The notes: generated by a model not told the origin, from the letters alone. Shown: positions 15,382 through 24,156, counted from the stretch's first letter. The stretch: DNA of 64,000 nt from Streptomyces sp. NRRL F-5727 (GCF_000719555.1 NZ_JOGX01000038.1:50208-114207), one strand, 5' to 3'. Program-made: numbers and translations.

Positions 15382-17214
15382 TTGAGACTTCTCCCGGATT
15401 TCTTCGAGTCCCGTGTCGCCGAGGTACCCGACGCTCCGTCGGTCCTCTTCGGCGACACCGTCGTCGACTATGCGGAGCTGAACGCCCGCGCCAACCGCCT
15501 GGCCAGACGGCTGATCGCGGCCGGCGTCGGCCCCGACCGCCTGGTCGCGATCGCCGTGCCGCGTTCGGTGCGGCTGATCGTCGCGGTGCTCGCCGTGCTG
15601 AAGGCCGGCGGCGCGTATCTCCCGCTCGACCCGTCCTATCCGGCCGAACGGCTCACGCACATGGTCGTGGACGCCGAGCCGGTCATGCTGCTGCGCACGG
15701 AGGACGTCACCTCGCTGCGCCTGGACGTGCCCGAGATCGTGCTCGGCGACCCGTCCTTCGAGGCCGACTGCGAGCGGGAGAACGGCGCCGACGTCACGCA
15801 GGACGAGCGCCTCGCGCCGCTGCTCCCGGACCACCTGATGTACGTCATCTACACCTCCGGATCGACCGGCGTGCCCAAGGGCGTCGCCGTCTCCCACTCC
15901 GGCGTCGCCGACCTGGTCTCGACCCAGGCGCGGGTGTTCGGGGTCCGCCCCGGGGAGCGGGTGCTGCAGTGGGCCTCCTTCAGCTTCGACGCCTGGTTCT
16001 GGGACTTCACGCTGGCCCTGCTGAACGGCGGGGCGCTGGTCATGGCCGAGCAGCACGACCTGATGCCGGGGGAGTCGCTGCGCGAGACCATGCTGAAGCA
16101 CAGGGTCGACCACGCGGTCATGCCGCCGGTGGCGCTGGGCATCACCGACAGCGAGGGGCTGCTCGTCGGCGGCACGATCACCTCCACCGGCGACGTCTGC
16201 ACCAGGTCCCTGGCGGCGGAGTGGTCCAAGGGCCGGCGCCTCTACAACGGATACGGCCCGACCGAGGTGACCGTGGGCGCGTCGATCGGCGGCCCGATCG
16301 AGGGCATCCAGGAGGACGTGTCCATCGGGACGCCGTGGGACGGCGGCACGGTGTACGTGCTCGACGGCGCGCTGGGCGACCTGCGCGACGGCACGGACGG
16401 GGAGCTGTACCTGGCCGGCTCGGGCGTGGCCCGGGGCTATCTCAACCGCCCGGGCCTGACCGCGTCGCGCTTCGTCGCGGATCCGTACGGCCCGCCCGGC
16501 AGCCGGATGTACCGGTCGGGCGACCGGGGCCGACGCGGCCCCGACGGTGAGCTCTTCTTCACCGGCCGGGTCGACAACCAGGTCAAGGTGCGCGGTTTCC
16601 GCGTCGAACTGGGCGAGGTCGAGACGCGGCTGGAGAGCCACCCGGCCGTGGAGATCGTCGTCGCGGTGGTGAGCGGCGAGGACGCCTCCTCCCAGCGCAT
16701 CGTCGCCTACGTGAAGCCCTCGGCGCGCCACGAGGTGACGGAGGACCAGCTGCGCGAGCACGCCCGCAAGGCCCTGCCCGAGCACATGGTCCCGTCGGCC
16801 GTCGTCATGCTGGACCGGTTCCCGACCCTGCTGAACGGGAAGATCGACCGCCGGGAACTGGAGGAGCGGGCGGCGCTCGTCGCGCTCGACGCCTCGACGC
16901 CCGGCACCACGACGGCCGGCACCGCGGCCCCCGCGGACGGGGGCGAGGAGCGGTCGTACGAGCGGATCCTCTGCGCCATGGTGAACGAGATCCTGAGGAT
17001 CGGCCACGCGGCGCCCGAGGACAACTTCTTCGACCTGGGCGGCCACTCGGTGCTCGCCGCGCAGCTGGCCCGGCGGGTGCGCTCGGAGCTCGGCGTGGCC
17101 GTGCCGATGCGCGACATGCTCACGGCCGCGAACATCGCGGAGCTGGCGGGCATCGTCGAGCGCACCGAGCGCACCGAGCGCACCGAGCGCACCGAAGGCG
17201 CCGAGGGCGCCTGA
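15382..17214 (+). CDS. Discrete NRPS adenylation-PCP didomain, probably loading tryptophan
   Basis: Activates an amino acid and holds it on its own carrier protein for modification in trans. TTG 15382 gives 610 residues and has a GGAGG site. GTG 15310 in frame is the alternative (634 residues). The A domain covers about residues 1-500, with the ATP loop YTSGSTGVPKG and NGYGPTE. The PCP follows at about 520-590, with FFDLGGHSVLAAQ (phosphopantetheine Ser about 556). My by-eye specificity code is D-A-W-V-T-T-G-V-G, which I associate with tryptophan, but this is unverified. The C terminus holds four ERT repeats. Together with MbtH and the convergent P450 it fits the beta-hydroxytryptophan system of thiocoraline/echinomycin starter biosynthesis (TioK/Ecm13 type). 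Confidence 0.92.
   Translation: MRLLPDFFESRVAEVPDAPSVLFGDTVVDYAELNARANRLARRLIAAGVGPDRLVAIAVPRSVRLIVAVLAVLKAGGAYLPLDPSYPAERLTHMVVDAEPVMLLRTEDVTSLRLDVPEIVLGDPSFEADCERENGADVTQDERLAPLLPDHLMYVIYTSGSTGVPKGVAVSHSGVADLVSTQARVFGVRPGERVLQWASFSFDAWFWDFTLALLNGGALVMAEQHDLMPGESLRETMLKHRVDHAVMPPVALGITDSEGLLVGGTITSTGDVCTRSLAAEWSKGRRLYNGYGPTEVTVGASIGGPIEGIQEDVSIGTPWDGGTVYVLDGALGDLRDGTDGELYLAGSGVARGYLNRPGLTASRFVADPYGPPGSRMYRSGDRGRRGPDGELFFTGRVDNQVKVRGFRVELGEVETRLESHPAVEIVVAVVSGEDASSQRIVAYVKPSARHEVTEDQLREHARKALPEHMVPSAVVMLDRFPTLLNGKIDRRELEERAALVALDASTPGTTTAGTAAPADGGEERSYERILCAMVNEILRIGHAAPEDNFFDLGGHSVLAAQLARRVRSELGVAVPMRDMLTAANIAELAGIVERTERTERTERTEGAEGA
17158..17193 (+). repeat. Four tandem 9-bp repeats in the A-PCP gene tail
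   Basis: GAGCGCACC is repeated four times in frame and encodes Glu-Arg-Thr repeats immediately after the PCP domain, 21 bp before the stop. It is a low-complexity tail that is probably variable in length between strains. Confidence 0.8.
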
Positions 17215-17222
17215 ACCGGGAG

Positions 17223-18434
17223 TCAGCGGCCCTCGAAGCGGACCGGCAGGTCGTCGTAGCCGTTGAGGAAGTTCGAGTAGATCGGCCGGGGGGAGCCGCA
17301 CAGCTCCATCCGGCCGACCTGCGCGACCAGCGCCGTCAGCAGCATCCTCAGCTCCGCGCGGGCCAGGAACGCGCCCAGGCAGTAGTGCGGGCCGTGACCG
17401 AACGAGAGGTGCTTGTTGGGCGAGCGCGAGAGCGTGAACCGGCGCGGCTCCTCGAAGACCGTCTCGTCGTTGTTGGCGGAGACGGTCCACAGCGTGACGA
17501 TGTCGCCGGCGCGCACCGCGTGGCCGGCGATCTCCAGGTCGCGGAGGGCCGTGCGGGCGACGTGGAAGGACGGCGTCGACCAGCGGAGGACCTCCTCCAC
17601 CGCCGACTCGACGGAGACCTCGCCCGTCCGCAGGGCCCGCCACTGGTCGGGATGGTCGATCAGGCCGAGCACCCCGCTGATCGCCGAGACCCGGGACGTC
17701 TCGTCGCCGCCGAGGATCAGGCTGTAGCAGTTGACCGCGAGTTCCTCGAGGGTGAGCGGGCGGCCCTCCACCTCGGCGGCGGCGAGCACGCTGATGACGT
17801 CGTCGCCGGGCCGGGCGCGGCGCTCCTGCGCCAGGTCCATGAAGTAGAGCACGATCTCGTTGCGGGCGGCGATCGCGTCGAGCTCGTCGTAGGACGCGTC
17901 GACCGACGAGAGCGCCTTCTTGTTCCAGCGCAGCAGCTCCTCGCGGTCCGCCGCCGGGACGGACAGCAGATCGCAGATCGTGTTCATCGGGATCCGGTCG
18001 GCGATCTCGGCGGCGAAGTCGAAGGTGCCCCGCCCGACGACCGAGGACACCAGTGCGTCGGTGCGCCGCCCGACCTCCTCGACGACCTTGCCCAGGACCC
18101 GCGGGGTGAAGGAGCTGAACAGGACGTTGCGCAGGGGCCGGTGGCGCGGAGGGTCGGTCACCGCCACCATGCTCCCGCCGGCCGAGTCGTCGCCGCGCAG
18201 GACGACGTCGAGGACGTTGCCCCGGGCGGAGCCGAGGGCCTCGTCGGTGTACAGCGGCTGTATGTCGGCGTAGCGCGACACCACCCAGAAACCCGGATGG
18301 CGGTCGGTCGGCTCGTGCCAGTGGACGGGATTGCGGGTCCGCACCTCGCGCCAGTACGCGTGGACGTCGTTGTCGACGAACGCGGCCGGATCGGTGAGGT
18401 CGAGAGAGGGTGTGCCGAGATCGGTCCGGCTCAT
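17223..18434 (-). CDS. Cytochrome P450, probable beta-hydroxylase of PCP-bound amino acid
   Basis: 403-residue P450 with I-helix LGGDETSR, K-helix EEVLR, and haem loop FGHGPHYCLG. The HGPHYCLG form and GGDET motif are typical of bacterial P450s such as those acting on aminoacyl-S-PCP (NikQ, NovI, TioI groups). ATG 18434 is followed by DLTDPAAFVDNDVHAYW, a usual N terminus. It converges with the A-PCP gene, leaving only 8 bp between stops. It lies downstream of the HxlR gene on the same strand but after a strong hairpin. The expected reaction is 3-hydroxylation of tryptophanyl-S-PCP. A different regulatory unit from the A-PCP gene is implied by opposite strands. Confidence 0.9.
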   Translation of the reverse strand: MSRTDLGTPSLDLTDPAAFVDNDVHAYWREVRTRNPVHWHEPTDRHPGFWVVSRYADIQPLYTDEALGSARGNVLDVVLRGDDSAGGSMVAVTDPPRHRPLRNVLFSSFTPRVLGKVVEEVGRRTDALVSSVVGRGTFDFAAEIADRIPMNTICDLLSVPAADREELLRWNKKALSSVDASYDELDAIAARNEIVLYFMDLAQERRARPGDDVISVLAAAEVEGRPLTLEELAVNCYSLILGGDETSRVSAISGVLGLIDHPDQWRALRTGEVSVESAVEEVLRWSTPSFHVARTALRDLEIAGHAVRAGDIVTLWTVSANNDETVFEEPRRFTLSRSPNKHLSFGHGPHYCLGAFLARAELRMLLTALVAQVGRMELCGSPRPIYSNFLNGYDDLPVRFEGR

Positions 18435-18488
18435 GTCGGACGGTTCCTTCCCGCTGGGTGGAGCGCCCAGGAGGAGTCCGGGGCGCGC

Positions 18489-18522
18489 CCGTCGGCCGTA
18501 CGCGGAGGCGTACGGCCGACGG
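18489..18522 (-). terminator. Perfect 15-bp hairpin between HxlR and P450 genes
   Basis: Arms 18489-18503 and 18508-18522 pair perfectly around a 4-nt loop, in the 135-bp gap between the HxlR stop and P450 start. It probably ends the thioesterase-to-HxlR transcript and separates expression of the P450. Confidence 0.7.
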
Positions 18523-18569
18523 GAGGAGCACCGGCCCGCAGGGTGCGGCCGGTCCGGTGGTCGTGCGGG

Positions 18570-19076
18570 TCACCGCCCGGTCCGGGCCTCCGGATAGCGG
18601 GCGGCGATCTGTTCGCCGGCCTTCGGGCCGCGGGCGAAGACGAAGCCGGCGGTGTCGACGCGGCGGCCGGTCGCCCGGTCGACCACGACCGGGTCCACCT
18701 CCCTGCCCGTCTCCTCGTCGACCAGGACGAGGCTGCGGTCCTCCGGGGCCAGCAGGTGGTTCCCGAAGGCCGCCATCACCAGGAGGAGCGGGCGCAGCTC
18801 GCGGCCCAGAGCGGTGGCCCGGTACGCCGGGTCACCCGGCTCGGCGGTGGCGTCGGCGGTGGCGTCGGCGGTGTCGTCGACCTCCAGCAGACCCCTCGCC
18901 GTCAGCGCGGCGATCCGGTCCGCCAGGACGTCGGCGGGGGTCTCCAGGTCCCGGCGGATCGCGGAGAAACGGGTGTGGCCGCCGAGGACCACGTGCAGGA
19001 TCTCCAGCGTCCACCACTGCTCGACGGTCTCGACCGTGCGGGCCAGCGGGCAGTCGGGGATGCGCGCCCGGGTCAC
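18570..19076 (-). CDS. HxlR-family transcriptional regulator
   Basis: 168-residue protein with an N-terminal winged helix of the HxlR type: CPLARTVETVEQWWTLEIL, then FSAIRRDLETPADVLADRIAAL and ARGLLEV, followed by an extended C-terminal region of unknown function. The conserved N-terminal Cys typical of the family is present (IPDCP). GTG 19076 overlaps the flavin reductase stop (GTGA). Members often sense redox state or electrophiles. Coupling to a flavin reductase suggests control linked to the halogenation step (inference). It may regulate this operon or the P450 next to it. Confidence 0.85.
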   Translation of the reverse strand: MTRARIPDCPLARTVETVEQWWTLEILHVVLGGHTRFSAIRRDLETPADVLADRIAALTARGLLEVDDTADATADATAEPGDPAYRATALGRELRPLLLVMAAFGNHLLAPEDRSLVLVDEETGREVDPVVVDRATGRRVDTAGFVFARGPKAGEQIAARYPEARTGR

Positions 19077-19630
19077 CGGTCGCCCCCGTCGTCGGCCGCG
19101 TCCGGCAGCGACCAGTACTGCCGCATCCCGTACAGCAGCGGACCGGCCGGCCCGGTCGTGTGGTGCGCCACCCGGTGCACCCGTCCGAAGACCACGACGT
19201 GGTCCCCGACCGCCAGCGTCTCGCCGACCTCGCAGTCCGCGATCGTGTGGGCGTCCTCGGTCAGGTGCGGGACCCCGGACTCCGGGGCCGGGACCCAGGC
19301 GACCTTCTCGAACCGGTCCGGGGCCCCGGAGGAGAACAGCCGCGCCACCGGTTCGGCCCCGTCGTGCAGGAGGTTGACGGCGAACGCGGACGAGTGCAGC
19401 AACGCGGCCAGCGTCGGGCTCCGGTCCCGCAGGCAGACCAGCAGGGTGGCCGGTTCGAGCGAGACGCCGCACAACGAGGAGCAGGTCATGCCCCACGGCT
19501 CGCCGTCGGGCCCCACGGCGGTGACGATCGTGACGCCGACCGGGTGCGCCGTCATGAGGGAACGGAAGTCCGCCGGGTCGACGGTCGCCCGTGTCGCCGT
19601 GCCGGCCGGGGAGTTCGCCATGCCGGTCAT
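19073..19630 (-). CDS. Flavin reductase (HpaC/RutF-like), halogenase partner
   Basis: NAD(P)H:flavin oxidoreductase domain of 185 residues. It supplies reduced FAD/FMN to a two-component enzyme. Family blocks are seen in VDPADFRSLMTAHPVGVTIV, GMTCSSLCGVSLEPATLLVCL and FAVNLLHDGAEPVARLFSS, with the C-terminal GRVHRVAHHTTGPAGPLLY. ATG 19630 overlaps the aminotransferase stop. ATG 19621 has a better-spaced GAAGGG site and is the alternative. The only flavin-dependent enzyme in the region that needs a free reduced flavin is the halogenase at 24847, so the two are probably partners even though they are in separate operons. Confidence 0.88.
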   Translation of the reverse strand: MTGMANSPAGTATRATVDPADFRSLMTAHPVGVTIVTAVGPDGEPWGMTCSSLCGVSLEPATLLVCLRDRSPTLAALLHSSAFAVNLLHDGAEPVARLFSSGAPDRFEKVAWVPAPESGVPHLTEDAHTIADCEVGETLAVGDHVVVFGRVHRVAHHTTGPAGPLLYGMRQYWSLPDAADDGGDR

Positions 19631-20880
19631 CCCTTCGCTTCGGCGGCGCATTCCTCGACGAACTCGATGATCCGCCGGACACCGGTCTCCAGCGCCACCG
19701 GATCCACGCAGAACGCGATCCGGACCAGGTGCCGTGCCCAGGGCGCGTAGTCGTGGGAGCGGATGCGGCCCTGCTCGTCGACGTCGGGGCGCATGGCGAA
19801 CCCGTTGCCCGCCACCACCGCGACGCCCTTGCGCTCCAGCAGCCGCATCGCGAACGACTCGGCGTCCAGGCCGGACCGGCTCACGTCGAGCATCGCGTAC
19901 CAGCCGCCGGGGGGCAGCTCGCGCAGCAGCCCGGCCTTGATCAGCGGCGGCAGCGCCACGTCCCGGTTGCGCTGCACCAGCTTGCGGTTGGTCGCCGTCG
20001 AGTCCGCCCGGCTGTTCAGCGCGGCGATGCCCGCGTGCTGCACCGGGGTCGAGGTGCCGATGATCCCGGCCTCCTGGACGACCTTCATGACGTCGGCCAT
20101 GCGGTCGGTGGCCGGCGCCACGTAGCCCAGCCGGTAGCCGGTCATCGCGAAGCCCTTGGAGAAGGTGAAGACGCTGTGCACGATCCGGTCGGCGACCGGG
20201 ACCTCACGCTCGAGGGAGGCGACCGAGAGGTGCTCCCCCTCGTAGCAGAAGTGCTCGTACGCCTCGTCGCTGATGACCTGCCAGCGGTTCCGGCGCGCCA
20301 GGTCCAGCAGGGCGCGGATCTCCTCGCCGTCGAGGACGGCGCCGGTCGGGTTGGCCGGCGAGTTGATCAGCAGGACCCGGGTGCGGGGCGTCGCGGCGGC
20401 CGCGATCCGCTCGGGGTCGGGCCGGAAGTCGGGGCCGAGCGGATACAGCACCGGCCGGAAGCCCGCGAGCAGGCTCTGCTGCAGATGGACCGGCCAGTGC
20501 AGCTCCGGCAGCAGGATCTCCGCGCCGGGCTCGGAGAGCGCCTGGAGGAGGCCGGTCAGGCCCTGGGCCGAACCGGGCGAGATCAGCACCCGGTCGACAT
20601 GGCTGTCCAGACCGTTGTCCGTACGCAGCTTCTCGGCCACCGCCTCCCGCAGCGCGGGCAGGCCCTCGACCCCGGTGTACTTGGTGTCGCCGCGCCGCAC
20701 GGCGTCCACGAAGGCTTGGGCGACGTCTTCGGACGGATCGAAGTACGGGTCGCCGACGTGCAGCTTCACCACGTCGACGCCGGTCTCCTTCACGAGCTTC
20801 TCCGCGGCCCAGAAGATGCTGACCAGGCAGGACGAAGGAATGGAGCCCGCGACGGACCTGTTCTCTGAACTCACGCTCAT
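19627..20880 (-). CDS. PLP-dependent class I/II aminotransferase
   Basis: Fold-type I aminotransferase of 417 residues. The substrate loop INSPANPTGAVL, PLP-phosphate/ring contacts SDEAYEHF and the Schiff-base lysine in FTFSKGFAMTGYRLGYV are all present. By position it corresponds to TioG of thiocoraline biosynthesis. The proposed job is oxidative transamination of (3-hydroxy)kynurenine-type intermediates so that the aniline nitrogen closes on the keto group, forming a quinoline. ATG 20880 has an AAAGGGG site. It lies 37 nt after the SDR stop. An alternative would be a general aromatic aminotransferase. Confidence 0.88.
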   Translation of the reverse strand: MSVSSENRSVAGSIPSSCLVSIFWAAEKLVKETGVDVVKLHVGDPYFDPSEDVAQAFVDAVRRGDTKYTGVEGLPALREAVAEKLRTDNGLDSHVDRVLISPGSAQGLTGLLQALSEPGAEILLPELHWPVHLQQSLLAGFRPVLYPLGPDFRPDPERIAAAATPRTRVLLINSPANPTGAVLDGEEIRALLDLARRNRWQVISDEAYEHFCYEGEHLSVASLEREVPVADRIVHSVFTFSKGFAMTGYRLGYVAPATDRMADVMKVVQEAGIIGTSTPVQHAGIAALNSRADSTATNRKLVQRNRDVALPPLIKAGLLRELPPGGWYAMLDVSRSGLDAESFAMRLLERKGVAVVAGNGFAMRPDVDEQGRIRSHDYAPWARHLVRIAFCVDPVALETGVRRIIEFVEECAAEAKG

Positions 20881-20917
20881 ACCCCTTTGTGAGAGTGTTC
20901 TCGGCCGGTTGGCCGGG

Positions 20918-21664
20918 TCATGCCGTACGTCCGCCGTCGACGGGCATCAGGGCGCCGGTGACCCAGCCCGACACCTCCGGGTCGATCAGCAGGCAGACCC
21001 ACCGGCCGACCTCCCGCTCCTCCCCGAACCGCCCCATCGGGGTCGACGCGATCAGCCCGGCCCGCAGCCGCTCGGCGCCGGCCTCGTCCAGGCCGGTCCC
21101 GTCCCACATCGGGGTCAGCACCGGTCCGGGCAGGACGGCGTTCACCCGCACGTCCGGCGCGAGCTCCACCGCCAGGGACCGGGTCAGGCTGTTGAGGGCC
21201 GCCTTGGTCGCGCCGTAGAAGGACCGCCCCGGCATGGCCAGGACGCCGCCGACGGACGAGACGTTGACGACGCTGCCCCGACGGTCCCGGAGCTGCGGCA
21301 GGGCGCAGCGGATCAGTGCGGCGGGCGCGCGGACGTTGACGGCGAACATCGCGTCGAACAGCGCGGGGTCGGCCGCGTCCAGGGTGTCGAACCGGGCCAG
21401 GCCGGCGTTGTTGACCACGGCGTCGATGCCGCCGAACCGCTCGGTCGCGGCGGCGACGATCCGTTCGGCGGCCCCGGGCGCGGCGACGTCCTGCGCCACG
21501 ACGTGGACCGTGTCCCCGAACCGCTCGGCCAGCTCCCGCAGCGGTTCCTCGCGGCGGCCGACCACCGTGACGTCGGCGCCCTCCTTCAGCACGCATTCCG
21601 CGATGCCCCGGCCGATGCCCGTGGCCGCGCCGGTGACGATGACGGACTTTCCGGCGAGGGTCAT
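20918..21664 (-). CDS. Short-chain dehydrogenase/reductase
   Basis: Classical SDR of 248 residues with TGAATGIG nucleotide-binding loop, NNAG, the catalytic Ser in VVNVSSVGG and Y-x-x-x-K in SFYGATKAALNSL. It ends with the usual GALMPVDGGRTA. The start overlaps the thioesterase stop (ATGA). In the thiocoraline route an oxidoreductase (TioH) is thought to act after ring closure, reducing a dihydroxyquinaldic intermediate so that water can leave to give 3-hydroxyquinaldic acid. This SDR is the candidate for that step (inference from cluster content, not motif). Confidence 0.88.
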   Translation of the reverse strand: MTLAGKSVIVTGAATGIGRGIAECVLKEGADVTVVGRREEPLRELAERFGDTVHVVAQDVAAPGAAERIVAAATERFGGIDAVVNNAGLARFDTLDAADPALFDAMFAVNVRAPAALIRCALPQLRDRRGSVVNVSSVGGVLAMPGRSFYGATKAALNSLTRSLAVELAPDVRVNAVLPGPVLTPMWDGTGLDEAGAERLRAGLIASTPMGRFGEEREVGRWVCLLIDPEVSGWVTGALMPVDGGRTA

Positions 21665-22428
21665 GGCCGCGTCGCGCCTTCCAGGAGGACTCCGGTGATG
21701 TCGGCGAGCAGTTCCGAGGGCTCCAGGAGCACGCCGAAGTGCCCGCCGGGCCTGCCCCGCACGCTGGTCCGGCCGGTGGTGACCGCGGTCCAGGGCTCCA
21801 CCCGCGCGGCGTCCACCAGCGGGTCCTCGGTGTTGTAGTGGCAGTGGACCGGGCAGCCCAGCGGCTCGGGACGCGTCGGCGGCCGGTAGGTCTCGGTGAG
21901 CGCGATGTACGCCCGCAGGGTCGGCAGCAGCAGCTCCCGCAGCTCCACGTCGTCCGCGATCGAGGGGTCGATCCCGCCGAAGTCCCGCAGGGTGGACCAG
22001 AGTTCCGCGTCGCCGGCGAGATGCATCCGGCCGCCGTACGCCTGCCCCGGCGCGAGCGAACCGGAGACGACCAGCCCGTGTGCGGGCCGTCCGTCCGCCT
22101 GGAGCAGCCTCGCGGTCTCGTACGCGGCCAGGCCGCCCAGGCTGTGCCCGTACAGGACGCAGCGGGCCGGCTCCCGCCGGGCGAGTTCGGCGGCCACGCA
22201 CGCCGCGATGTCGGCGACGGAGTCCGCGGGCGCCTCGCGGATGCGGTCCGCCTGGCCCGGGTACTGCACGGCGAGCAGTTCGACGCCCGCCGGCAGCGCG
22301 GCGGACCAGTCGCGGTAGGCCGCCGCGGTACCACCGGAGTAGGGGAAGCACACCAGCCGGGCCGTCGGGCGCTCCGCGCCGCTGACGACCCGTACCCAGT
22401 TCCGTCCCTGTGCTCGCTCTCGGTTCAC
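21661..22428 (-). CDS. Type II thioesterase
   Basis: Discrete alpha/beta-hydrolase of 255 residues. It shows LVCFPYSGGTAAAYRDWSAA, the intact nucleophile elbow VLYGHSLGGLAAYE, an Asp region in CHYNTEDPL and His in GRPGGHFGVL, so the triad looks complete. GTG 22428 is the best available start, but no strong ribosome-binding site is visible. Two roles are possible. It could release beta-hydroxytryptophan from the discrete PCP (as TioQ/Ecm2-type enzymes do). It could also edit or release intermediates on the synthetases. The second role matters because the embedded TE of the last NRPS is degenerate. Confidence 0.9.
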   Translation of the reverse strand: MNRERAQGRNWVRVVSGAERPTARLVCFPYSGGTAAAYRDWSAALPAGVELLAVQYPGQADRIREAPADSVADIAACVAAELARREPARCVLYGHSLGGLAAYETARLLQADGRPAHGLVVSGSLAPGQAYGGRMHLAGDAELWSTLRDFGGIDPSIADDVELRELLLPTLRAYIALTETYRPPTRPEPLGCPVHCHYNTEDPLVDAARVEPWTAVTTGRTSVRGRPGGHFGVLLEPSELLADITGVLLEGATRP

Positions 22429-22548
22429 GACTCGAGGTTCGCCAAGCCGTCGGCCTCCCCGGCCAAAACTTTCAAAGCTCTGTTGGGGATTGATGCGGCT
22501 TAGGGAAGCCTGCCCGACCCTGAAGACGTCGCAACCGAGGAGGACGGA
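22429..22548. promoter_or_regulatory. Divergent promoter region for thioesterase and AMP-ligase operons
   Basis: 120-bp gap between two divergent operons that together carry most of the pathway. It contains the locally AT-rich stretch CCAAAACTTTCAAAGC (about 22472-22487) and a GAGGAGGA ribosome-binding site for the ligase. No palindrome convincing enough to call an operator was seen, nor an iron-box-like TTAGGTTAGGCT sequence. Confidence 0.5.
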
Positions 22549-24156
22549 ATGCTGGACGGGTTCGTGCCGTGGCCACCCGACTTTGCGGAGAGATACCGGC
22601 GAGCCGGTTACTGGACGGGTGTCCCCCTCCGGCAGCGGGTGGCCGACAGTGCTGAGCGCCACCCGAACAAGATCGCCGCCGTGGACGGCAGACGCCGGGT
22701 CACCTACACGGAGCTGCTCGACGAGGCCGACCGTATCGCGGCCGGCCTGACGGAACTCGGCGTCCGCAGGCACGACCGGGTCGTGCTGCACCTGCCGAAC
22801 GTCATCGAGTTCCTTTCCACCATGATCGGGCTGTTCGGCATCGGGGCCATCCCCGTGATGGCCCTGCCCGGACACCGCCGGGACGAGATCCTCCACCTGG
22901 TCCGCGCCTCGGAGGCGGTGGCCTACGTCGGCCCGGACCGTCTGCAGGGCTTCGACTACCGGCAGCTGGCCCGCGAGGTGCGCGCCGACGCGCCGGGGCT
23001 GCGGCACATCGTGATCGCCGGAGAGGCGGAGGAGCACATCCCGCTGTCCCGGCTGCTCGCGAGCACGCCCCGGGACATGGAGCCGGTCGACGCCTCCGAG
23101 GTGGCGCTGCTGCTGCTGTCCGGCGGGACGACGGGGGCGCCGAAGCTGATCCCCCGGACCCACGACGACTACGCGTACAACATGCTCGCGTGCGCCGAGG
23201 TGACCGGCTTCGGCGAGGAGAGCGTCTACCTCGCCGCGAACCCCGTACCGCACAACGCGGCGCTCGGCTGCCCCGGCGTGCTGGGCGCGCTGCTCGTGGG
23301 CGGAAAGGCCGTGCTGGCCGCCAACCCCAGCCCCGGCCTGGTGTTCCCGCTCATCGCGAAGGAGGGCGTCACGCACACCGCGCTGGTGCCCGCCCTGGCG
23401 CTGCTCTGGGCGGAGCAGGCGCTCACCGACCCGGTCGACATGACCGGGATGACCATCCAGGTGGGCAGCTCGAAGTTCGGCCCCAACGCGGCGGAGCGGG
23501 TCAGCAAGAACCTCGGCTGCCGGATCATGAACGTGTTCGGCACCGCCGAGGGACTGATCACCCACACCCGGATCGGCGATCCGCAGGAGGTCGTCTTCGG
23601 CACCGAGGGCAGGCCGATCTGCCCCGACGACGAGATCAGGATCGTCGACGCCGACGACCGGGAGGTCGCCCCCGGCACGACCGGCGAACTGCTCACCCGG
23701 GGCCCGTACACGATCCGGGGCTACTTCGCCGGACCGGAGGCCAACCGCCGGGCGTTCACCACCGACGGGTTCTACCGCACCGGCGACCTGGCCCGCACGA
23801 CCGACGACGGGAACATCGTCATCGAGGGCCGGCTGAAGGACATCATCCACCACCTCGGCGAGAAGGTCTCCGCCGAGGAGGTCGAGAGCCACGTGCTGAC
23901 CCACCCGCTGGTCCGGGACGCCGCGGTCGTCGGCGTACCGGACGAGGAACGCGACGAGCGGCTCTGCGTGTTCGTCGTCCTCACCGCGGGCACCGACGCC
24001 GGCGCGCTCTCGCTGCGCGCGGTCAGGGAGCACATCCGCGACCGCGGGCTCGCGACCTACAAGCTGCCGGACGACCTGGTCGTCGTGCCCGACTTCCCCC
24101 GTACGCCCGTCGGGAAGATCGACAAGAAGCGTCTGCGCGAGGAGCGGACGCGATGA
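22549..24156 (+). CDS. Aryl acid-AMP ligase (DhbE/EntE family) for the starter unit
   Basis: Free-standing ligase of 535 residues that adenylates an aromatic acid and loads it onto the ArCP of the first synthetase. It starts with the subfamily hallmark MLDGFVPWPPDFAERYRRAG. The ATP loop is LLSGGTTGAPKLIPRTHDDY, and the C-terminal GRLKDIIHHLGEKVSAEEVE and KIDKKRLREE are present. The acyl pocket reads PVPHNAALGCPGVLG, so the Ser of 2,3-DHB ligases (DhbE S240) is replaced by Cys, as in salicylate- and hydroxypicolinate-type ligases. With no salicylate synthase nearby, the context points to a hydroxyquinaldate-type acid (compare TioJ). The stop overlaps the dioxygenase start. Confidence 0.93.
   Translation: MLDGFVPWPPDFAERYRRAGYWTGVPLRQRVADSAERHPNKIAAVDGRRRVTYTELLDEADRIAAGLTELGVRRHDRVVLHLPNVIEFLSTMIGLFGIGAIPVMALPGHRRDEILHLVRASEAVAYVGPDRLQGFDYRQLAREVRADAPGLRHIVIAGEAEEHIPLSRLLASTPRDMEPVDASEVALLLLSGGTTGAPKLIPRTHDDYAYNMLACAEVTGFGEESVYLAANPVPHNAALGCPGVLGALLVGGKAVLAANPSPGLVFPLIAKEGVTHTALVPALALLWAEQALTDPVDMTGMTIQVGSSKFGPNAAERVSKNLGCRIMNVFGTAEGLITHTRIGDPQEVVFGTEGRPICPDDEIRIVDADDREVAPGTTGELLTRGPYTIRGYFAGPEANRRAFTTDGFYRTGDLARTTDDGNIVIEGRLKDIIHHLGEKVSAEEVESHVLTHPLVRDAAVVGVPDEERDERLCVFVVLTAGTDAGALSLRAVREHIRDRGLATYKLPDDLVVVPDFPRTPVGKIDKKRLREERTR

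Noticed and set aside
22429..22548. DmdR/IdeR iron box in front of the siderophore-like operon
   Set aside because: I looked for TTAGGTTAGGCTCACCTAA-like sequences here and in the gap at 14320-14517 and found no convincing match. Iron control is therefore not supported by eye and may be indirect.
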